This document shows, piece after piece, positions 53,104-61,000 of a stretch of DNA of 64,000 nt (its first letter is position 1; the number at the start of each line of letters is the position of its first letter). The stretch is from assembly GCF_015352425.1 (NCBI RefSeq), contig NZ_JADKNH010000010.1, positions 124,001 through 188,000 on the forward strand, in the 5' to 3' direction. The notes under the pieces were generated by a model. That model worked only from the letters and a program-made list of their open reading frames with translations. It was not told the DNA's origin and made no database searches. Made by a program: the position numbers and the translations under genes. The DNA comes from Fusibacter ferrireducens (lineage in GTDB: Bacteria; Bacillota; Clostridia; Peptostreptococcales; Acidaminobacteraceae).

Positions 53104-56100
53104 TTATCGGCTAATCAGATTCGATTCAACCAAAAGGTTGCGAATCGCCTGAACTGCTTCACCATATTTGAGATTGGATTTTGGTGAGATCATCAATGGC
53201 TCTGTGCCGTTAAAGATATGTGCCGAAAGCACATCCCTAACACTTTCTGATGCCCAGCCGCTAACCTCTGTAAAATCCTTGAAGGTGCTGTATCTCCCTG
53301 AATCATCTCCGGTGAGGTTTGTAAGCTTCATGGCATTGCGATACATAACCATTGCTTCTTCTCTTGTGATCTGTTGATTAGGTTTGAAGGTCCCATCCGG
53401 ATAGCCCGATACGATGCCATTTTCACTGGCAATATAAATCCCAAGCGCTCTAGCATTGGCATTTGTCACATCTGAGTAATGAATTGCGTGTGTTGCCCCT
53501 TCTCTGTATAAGCCTAGCGCACGCACAAGATATTCAGAAAAATCTGCACGTGTAATGGCTTGCTCTGGTTCAAAGGTCTCTGGATTAAAGACGATCAATC
53601 GAGATGCCATATCATTGACGACTGCCTTTGACCAGTGGTTTGCCACTGATTTAACAGTGACTGGATTGTAAATCACCGTATATCTCGAATTCGTGAGTGA
53701 ACTTAAACGCGTGTACCATTTGCCATCCTTTTGGAAGACTTCTGTTGGTACATGGCTATAAGTGCCATCAGAGTTGAAGACGATACCTGTTGTGATTTTT
53801 TCAGGATCCATATTTGCCGGTATTTCCATCACACGTCCTACATAGTTGCTAAACTTGCCGATGGTCACTTCTTTAGTTATGCCGTCATCACCTGTGGTTT
53901 TAGCAACGATTTCAAATTCTGTCGGTGGGAAAACCATTTCACTGCCGTTATTGGCCACAAATTCGTTATATTGGGCAATCACTGCTTCGTCTACTTTTGC
54001 AATTTTCACTTCAACCTTGATGTCAACTAAACTTTGTCCTTGAACTCCCATACGCTCAGCAATCTCACTGATTGACAACTCGCTTGCTGGAATGACGTAT
54101 TCAATATTGCTTCGCTTAACGGAAATATCAAATGTATTTTGCTCAAGCTTTTTGACGATGTCACCTGTGAGCTCAACTTTTGCAACCTGAGATTCTGTGT
54201 CTGAAATTGGGACTTGAATTGTGTTGTCAGTTTGGGCTGTTTTATCTCTAATTGCCTCATCAATTTTACTTTCGATTACCAGATTATTAATAGTCACCGT
54301 AACAGTCGATTTGCCATCTGAAACCGTTTTAACTTCCTTCCCTGCACTCTGTTCTTTACCATTAATAACGATGGTCGCTGTGCCCTGTTCATCTATTGGA
54401 GGTGCTGAAACTGGCTTATCATCTTTACTGTTGTCAACATATGCTTCTCTAATTACTGTCAGGTTATAAGTTTTAGTAGATTGACCATCCTGTGCGGTCA
54501 CAACGATTGCCACTGAGTTCTCACCTTCAGTAAGTGGCGTAATCTCAATAGAACTACCACTTGTGCGGTTAATGCCATTTACGGATATGGAAGCATGACT
54601 TTCATTTGTTATCGGCGTCAATGTTATTGATGTCGTTGAATTTGGCACTTTGACTGAATAGCTTTCATGCTCAGGCGTAAACGCAGGTGTTAACGTTCCA
54701 ACATTTACAGCCAAATCTGATAAAGTGACATCACTTGAACCAGCTCTGTTAATATCAATCGTGTAAGTTTTAGTCGTATGCTCATCTTGTGCGGTAACAG
54801 TGATTATAACTGGGGTTTTTCCCACTTCTAGAGCATTGACTATCACTGAGCTTCCACTTGTAACAGCTACAGGTATACTCCCTTCTGAGGTGACACGTTT
54901 GACTTTAATCGTAGAATGACTTTCGCTCACAGTCGGGGTCAACGTGATCGCAGTTATAGTATTGGAAACATTGACCGTATAATGCTCAGTATCTGGAGCA
55001 AACGCCGGTGATAGCGTCCCATGATCTACAGCTAAATTGGATAATGCAACCTCGCTGGATGCCGCTCTTCTAATATTCACATAATAGGTCTTAGTGGAAA
55101 CGCCATCCTGTGCAGTAACCTTTATATGGACTGTATTCTCACCAACTTCTAAATCTTGGACAGCTATTGAACTGCCACTTGTGACTTTTACCGTGAAACT
55201 GCTCGTCACAGATCCGCTTTCAGCTGTGACCGTGGCATGACTTTCATTGACAATTGGATTCAACTGAACGGTCGTAACGTCATTAGCTACACTCACCGTA
55301 TAGTGCTCTGTTTCTGGCGCAAAGTCTGGAGACAAAGTACCTGTGCTGAGCTTTATGTCTGAAAGTGTCGTGTCGATAAAAGCGGCTCGGTTGATACTGA
55401 TTTTGTAGTACAAAGCATTTCCGAACTCAGCAGTTACTTTAATATAAACATCAGTTGCTTCATTTGCTGTCAGACTGACGTTTATTGCCGTATTCGTGAA
55501 AGTTTTATCTGTCCCATAAAAGACAACACTTGCCTTGGAATCACTCTTTAAGACATCACTTAAACTAACTTCATCTATTGCATTGTCTACATAGATACTT
55601 GCCGTCTTAGGTTCAGTGATTGTCCCAGGCTCTTTTCCTGAGATGATTGTCTTAGACAGTACCGAAGCAATATCCGCGTCACTGCTTGGCGTTAAAATTG
55701 TTGTAAAAGGAATATTAGTCACATTTGAAACATTGCCCACTGCATCTTTTACAACGATGTAAGCCTTATAATCCGTTGTCTCAGATAAGCCATTTACCAT
55801 AATCGTGTTCACAGTTACAGCTGCCGTACTAGTGCCCTTTGCCACTGCTGTTCCCTGAGCTATAATTGCATTAGCACTTGGAGCATCATCTTTTGCATTA
55901 TAGACAACGTAATAATAGGTTCCTGCTTTATCAGATGTAAAGCTCAGTTTTGTCTTATCATAGCTTGTTTCACTTGCACTGCCTTCACTTAAAACGGGCG
56001 CGGTTTTATCAATGTTGTTGATGACGATTTCTGTGTCATAGGTAGCTATATTGCCTACACTATCCTTCACTTGGATTGTGCCTGCTGAAATGGTCGTATT

Positions 56101-57720
56101 GCTTGCATAGACTTTGCTTTTGGCATCCTGCCATGTGGTGCCGCCGTCAAAACTATAGCCACCAGTTGTTGCGATTCCTGATGCGTCCGTTGCCGTCACC
56201 GTCACTGTCACATCGCCACCGGTTGTTTCAGTTGGAGATGCCACAACAGAGCTGATGGTTGGCGCAGTTTTATCGATGTTGTTAATGACGATTGCTGTGT
56301 CATAGGTGGTTATGTTGCCTGCACTATCCTTCACTTGAATCGTACCTGCTGAAATGGTCGTATTGCTTGCATAGACCTTGCTTTTAGCATCTTGCCATGT
56401 GGTGCCACCGTCAAAGCTGTAGCCACCAGTTGCTGCGATTCCTGATGCGTCCGTTGCCGTCACCGTTACGGTCACATCGCCACCAGTTGTTTCAGTTGGA
56501 GATGCCACAACAGAGCTGATGGTTGGCGCGGTTTTATCAATGTTGTTGATGATGATTGCTGTGTCATAAGTGGCTATGTTGCCCACACTATCCTTCACTT
56601 GGATCGTACCTGCTGAAATGGTCGTATTGCTTGCATAGACCTTGCTTTTGGCATCCTGCCATGTGGTGCCGCCGTCAAAACTGTAGCCACCAGTTGCTGC
56701 GATTCCTGATGCATCCGTTGCCGTCACCGTCACTGTAACATCACCAGTTGTTGCTTCAGTTGGAGATGCCTCAACAGAGCTGATGGTTGGTCCAATTGCA
56801 TCGATGACAATTGCTTTCGAATTTCCTAAAGAACCCGCCTCTCCTGGAGCCGCCAAGGTGAGTGTTGCACTGTTTCCTGCTAAATCCGTGATTATTCCAC
56901 CATTCAAGTTAAGCGCATTTGTCCCCTTGTAGTCCAAATCTGCGCTGGTATCCCCTGCTTTCACCGTGTATTTAAAAATCAAAGTGTCGGTATTGCTTCC
57001 ACTGGAATAACTTACAATTTGATCCGTTGTCCCCGTTTCCAAAGTCAAGGTTGGAGTTCCTGTCACAATGACAACTTCACTGAAATTAACCGTAATGTCG
57101 ATGACATCACCAACTTTTTTAGTTCCATTTGCTGTAGTAGAACTCACCATACTGACGGTTGGAGCCGTTATATCTGGATTTTGGGGATCATCCACTAAGA
57201 CCGTTCCCTCTCCAGTTACTGTGAAAACGGCTGTTCCAGATTCTCCCTCATCAAAAGTTGTCATTACAATATAATAGTCCGTACCTGCTTCGAAATTAAC
57301 TCCTGAGATTCTAGAAAGAAGATTTGGTGCGCCATCATCATTTCCAGCCAATATGTTTTCTAAAGGCTTTTCTGGATCAAAACCACCTTCATAGACAAAA
57401 ATCATTGTATCCGACTCATTAGGATTCACATTAAAAGATGCAGATTGCACTAGAATTTCGTACTCATCGGTAACAGATGGTGTAATCTTTGTGACAAAAT
57501 AGTTAAAAGCTCTCTCCCCACTAGATATGTCTTCCGTAAAATACGTAAGGCTGCGATCATCAGAGGGGAGTACGGGACGAATAAACGTATGTTCAGTCGT
57601 CAAAGTTGTTTCAAATGTCGTAGTGTGTGATGCATAAGCGATGGGATTGATAACACTTGCAAAGCACATCGCCATGAGCAACACTGTAGTCAGGATCTGT
57701 TTCTTTCTAAAGCATTTCAT
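53104..57720 (-). CDS. large S-layer-homology surface protein
   Basis: 1538-aa secreted cell-wall protein. Signal peptide residues 1-30, cleavage near AYA-SH. A PPC-like domain (about 35-175) is followed by an Ig-like domain, three near-identical 88-aa Ig-like repeats, a fibronectin-like region, four cadherin-like beta-sandwich repeats (TLSPAFAPDTEHYTVNVS type), a ~250-aa conserved segment and three C-terminal SLH domains (ENGIVSGYPDGTFKPNQQIT) binding pyruvylated wall polymer. Probably an S-layer component or adhesin. The C-terminal half nearly duplicates the next gene. Confidence 0.92.
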   Translation of the reverse strand: MKCFRKKQILTTVLLMAMCFASVINPIAYASHTTTFETTLTTEHTFIRPVLPSDDRSLTYFTEDISSGERAFNYFVTKITPSVTDEYEILVQSASFNVNPNESDTMIFVYEGGFDPEKPLENILAGNDDGAPNLLSRISGVNFEAGTDYYIVMTTFDEGESGTAVFTVTGEGTVLVDDPQNPDITAPTVSMVSSTTANGTKKVGDVIDITVNFSEVVIVTGTPTLTLETGTTDQIVSYSSGSNTDTLIFKYTVKAGDTSADLDYKGTNALNLNGGIITDLAGNSATLTLAAPGEAGSLGNSKAIVIDAIGPTISSVEASPTEATTGDVTVTVTATDASGIAATGGYSFDGGTTWQDAKSKVYASNTTISAGTIQVKDSVGNIATYDTAIIINNIDKTAPTISSVVASPTETTGGDVTVTVTATDASGIAATGGYSFDGGTTWQDAKSKVYASNTTISAGTIQVKDSAGNITTYDTAIVINNIDKTAPTISSVVASPTETTGGDVTVTVTATDASGIATTGGYSFDGGTTWQDAKSKVYASNTTISAGTIQVKDSVGNIATYDTEIVINNIDKTAPVLSEGSASETSYDKTKLSFTSDKAGTYYYVVYNAKDDAPSANAIIAQGTAVAKGTSTAAVTVNTIMVNGLSETTDYKAYIVVKDAVGNVSNVTNIPFTTILTPSSDADIASVLSKTIISGKEPGTITEPKTASIYVDNAIDEVSLSDVLKSDSKASVVFYGTDKTFTNTAINVSLTANEATDVYIKVTAEFGNALYYKISINRAAFIDTTLSDIKLSTGTLSPDFAPETEHYTVSVANDVTTVQLNPIVNESHATVTAESGSVTSSFTVKVTSGSSIAVQDLEVGENTVHIKVTAQDGVSTKTYYVNIRRAASSEVALSNLAVDHGTLSPAFAPDTEHYTVNVSNTITAITLTPTVSESHSTIKVKRVTSEGSIPVAVTSGSSVIVNALEVGKTPVIITVTAQDEHTTKTYTIDINRAGSSDVTLSDLAVNVGTLTPAFTPEHESYSVKVPNSTTSITLTPITNESHASISVNGINRTSGSSIEITPLTEGENSVAIVVTAQDGQSTKTYNLTVIREAYVDNSKDDKPVSAPPIDEQGTATIVINGKEQSAGKEVKTVSDGKSTVTVTINNLVIESKIDEAIRDKTAQTDNTIQVPISDTESQVAKVELTGDIVKKLEQNTFDISVKRSNIEYVIPASELSISEIAERMGVQGQSLVDIKVEVKIAKVDEAVIAQYNEFVANNGSEMVFPPTEFEIVAKTTGDDGITKEVTIGKFSNYVGRVMEIPANMDPEKITTGIVFNSDGTYSHVPTEVFQKDGKWYTRLSSLTNSRYTVIYNPVTVKSVANHWSKAVVNDMASRLIVFNPETFEPEQAITRADFSEYLVRALGLYREGATHAIHYSDVTNANARALGIYIASENGIVSGYPDGTFKPNQQITREEAMVMYRNAMKLTNLTGDDSGRYSTFKDFTEVSGWASESVRDVLSAHIFNGTEPLMISPKSNLKYGEAVQAIRNLLVESNLISR
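56010..56800 (-). repeat. three tandem 264-bp coding repeats
   Basis: Three copies encoding an 88-aa Ig-like unit (VTVTVTATDASGIAATGGYS...). The marker GCGATTCCTGATG recurs at 56171, 56435 and 56699, exactly 264 bp apart. Confidence 0.9.
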
Positions 57721-57852
57721 AATATTTTTTTCCTTTCTCTAATTTTGCTTTTTCTGATAACCCTAAAGGATTAAAATTGTCATTTATGGGGACCTTGTAA
57801 TTTACTTTATTACCTTGTAATAATAGTCGATTGTCACATTACTCCGGATGAT

Positions 57853-57861
57853 ATTATAGCA
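57853..57861 (-). promoter_or_regulatory. extended -10 promoter of the first SLH gene
   Basis: Minus strand TGCTATAAT, about 130 bp before the start codon, giving a long leader. CTTTACAA direct repeats sit just upstream. No riboswitch was recognised in the leader. Confidence 0.5.
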
Positions 57862-57946
57862 TATTGAACCTTTACAAAACCTTTACAAGATCGCTATAAG
57901 AAGCTATTTTTTGTTTAATTAATATAAAAAACCATATTTTATATAC

Positions 57947-57988
57947 AAAAAGAGGCCCTTTAGAAAATTTTTTCTAAATGAACCTCTT
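57947..57988 (-). terminator. terminator of the second SLH gene
   Basis: AAAAAGAGG and CCTCTT arms around an inner TTTAGAAAA/TTTTCTAAA stem; resembles the terminator at 52980, as expected if the 3' ends were duplicated with the genes. Confidence 0.7.
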
Positions 57989-58027
57989 AATCTTGTTTTA
58001 TATTTTTTCTTTTTTAAGCAAATAGCA

Positions 58028-61000
58028 TTATCTGTTAATCAGATTGGATTCAACCAAAAGGTTGCGAATCGCCTGAATTGCTTCACTGTATTTGAGATTG
58101 GATTTTGGTGAGATCATCAATGGCTCTGTGCCGTTAAAGATATGTGCCGAGAGCACATCCCTAACACTTTCTGATGCCCAACCGCTAACCTCTGTAAAAT
58201 CCTTGAAGGTGCTGTATCTCCCTGAATCATCTCCGGTGAGGTTTGTAAGCTTCATGGCATTGCGATACATAACCATTGCTTCTTCTCTTGTGATCTGTTG
58301 ATTAGGTTTGAAGGTCCCATCCGGATAGCCCGATACGATGCCATTTTCACTGGCAATATAAATCCCAAGCGCTCTAGCATTGGCATTTGTCACATCCGAA
58401 TAACGGCTTGTACTCGTTGTCCCTTCTCTGTATAAACCTAGCGCACGTACAAGATATTCAGAAAAATCTGCACGTGTAATGGCTTGCTCTGGTTCAAAGG
58501 TCTCTGGATTAATGACAATTAATCGAGATGCCATATCATTGACGACTGCCTTTGACCAGTGGTTTGCCACTGATTTAACAGTGACCGGATTGTAAATCAC
58601 CGTATATCTCGAATTCGTGAGAGAATTCAAACGTGTATACCATTTGCCATCCTTTTGGAAGACATCCGTTGGTACATGGCTATAAGTGCCATCAGAGTTG
58701 AAGACGATACCTGTTGTGACTTTAGCCGGATCAACATTTGCTGGTATCTCCATCACACGTTCTACATAGTTGCTGAACTTGCCAATGGTCACTTCTTTAG
58801 TTATGCCGTCATTTCCTGTGGTTTTAGCAACGATTTCGAATTCTGTCGGTGGGAAAACCATTTCACTACCATTATTGGCAACAACTTCGTTATATTGGGC
58901 AATCACTGCTTCATCTACTTTTGCAATTTTCACTTCAATCTTAATATCAACTAAACTTTGTTCTTGAACACCCATACTCTCAGCAACCTTGCTGATTGTA
59001 AACTCCCTTGCTGGAATGACATATTCAATATTGCTTCGCTTGACGGAAATATCAAACGTATTCTGCTCAAGCTTTTTGACGATGTCACCTGTGAGCTCAA
59101 CTTTTGCAACCTGAGATTCTGTGTCTGAAATTGGGACTTGAATTGTGTTGCCAGTTTGGGCTGTATTATCTCTAATCGCCTCATCAATTTTACTTTCGAT
59201 TACCTGATTATTAACGGCCACCGTAACCGTCGTTTTGCCATCTGTAACCGTTTTAACTTCCTTCCCTGCACTCTGCTCTTTGCCATTAATGACGATGGTC
59301 ACGGTGTCCTGCTCATTGCCAACTACAGTGCCTGGGTCTGTTGAAGGTGTTGCATCTGGCTTATCATCTTTACTGTTGTCAACATATGCTTCTCTAATTA
59401 CCGTCAGGTTATAGGTTTTAGTAGATTGACCATCCTGTGCGGTCACAACGATTGCCACTGAGTTCTCACCTTCTATAAGTGGCGTAATCTCAATAGAACT
59501 GCCACTTGTGCGGTTAATGCCATTTATAGATATGGAAGCATGGCTTTCATTTGTTATCGGCGTCAATGTTATTGATGTCGTTGAATTTGGCACTTTGACT
59601 GAATAGCTTTCATGTTCAGGCGTAAACGCAGGTGTTAACGTTCCAACATTTACAGCCAAATCTGATAAAGTGACATCACTTGAACCAGCTCTGTTAATAT
59701 CAATCGTGTAAGTTTTAGTCGTATGCTCATCTTGTGCTGTAACAGTGATCATAACTGAATTTTTTCCCACTTCCAGAGCGTTGACTATCACTGAGCTTCC
59801 ACTTGTAACGGATACAGGTATACTCCCTTCCGAGGTGACACGTTTGACTTTAATCGTAGAATGACTTTCGCTCACAGTTGGGGTCAGCGTGACCGCAGTT
59901 ATAGTATTGGAAACATTGACCGCATAATGCTCAGTATCTGGAGCAAACGCCGGTGAAAGCGTCCCATGATCTACAGTTAAATTGGATAATGCAACCTCGC
60001 TGGATGCCGCTCTTTTAATATTCACATAATAGGTCTTTGTGGAAACACCATCCTGTGCGGTAACTATGACATTAACTGCATTGTTACCAACAGCTAAGCC
60101 ATCAACCGCTATTGAGCTGTCCATTGTGACCGTTAATGCGCTACCACTGGTCACAACGCCTTTTATTGCAGTTACAACGGCATGACTTTCATTGACAATC
60201 GGTATCAGATGAACCGATGTTGTAGCATTCGGAACCTCAACGGTGTAATATTCAACCTCTGACGCAAAGGATGGTGACCAAACGCCCACGTCACTTGAAA
60301 GGTCAGATAACGTCATATCACCGGAAAGCGCCCGATTAATATCAATCACATAATTTTTCAATGTCGTTCCATCTTGTGCTGTAACAGCGATATTGACGCT
60401 GTTATTACCATACGTTAATGGTGTAATCTCAACTGATCCTGCACTTGTCACGGATACAGAGCTTGTACTCGTGCCAACGACTTTAGTCACCGCAAGTGTT
60501 GCATGTGCTTCACTGATAGTTGGTTTAAGTGTCACGGATGTGGTTGAGTTGGATACATTCACAGTATATTTTTGTGTTCCAGACGCAAAAGCTGGTGACA
60601 AAGTGCCTGTGTTTAAGTCAATGCCCGCTAACAATGCATTGTCTGATGGGATCGTCGTAAAATTCCAACTTGTGGTATCACCAATGCCTACAAAATGATT
60701 ATCAGCTGCATCTGCAAAGGCGGTTCCATCAATTTGTACATAATAACCTGTCTCTCCAATTAGAGTCACACTTGGATTGACCGTTATGGTATTGGTGCCG
60801 CCACCTGTTACCAGTGTGCCTGTTACATCGATACTTTCCACTGTAGTGTTGTCGCTTGATTTTTTTATGATAATATTCCCTGTGTCTACATTTACGGCTT
60901 CGCTAAAGGTGAGCACGAGATTATCGTTCACACTCACATTGCTTGCGCCATCTGCTGGACTTAGGGTACTTAGGGTTGGCGCTGTTATATCTTCTGTGGT

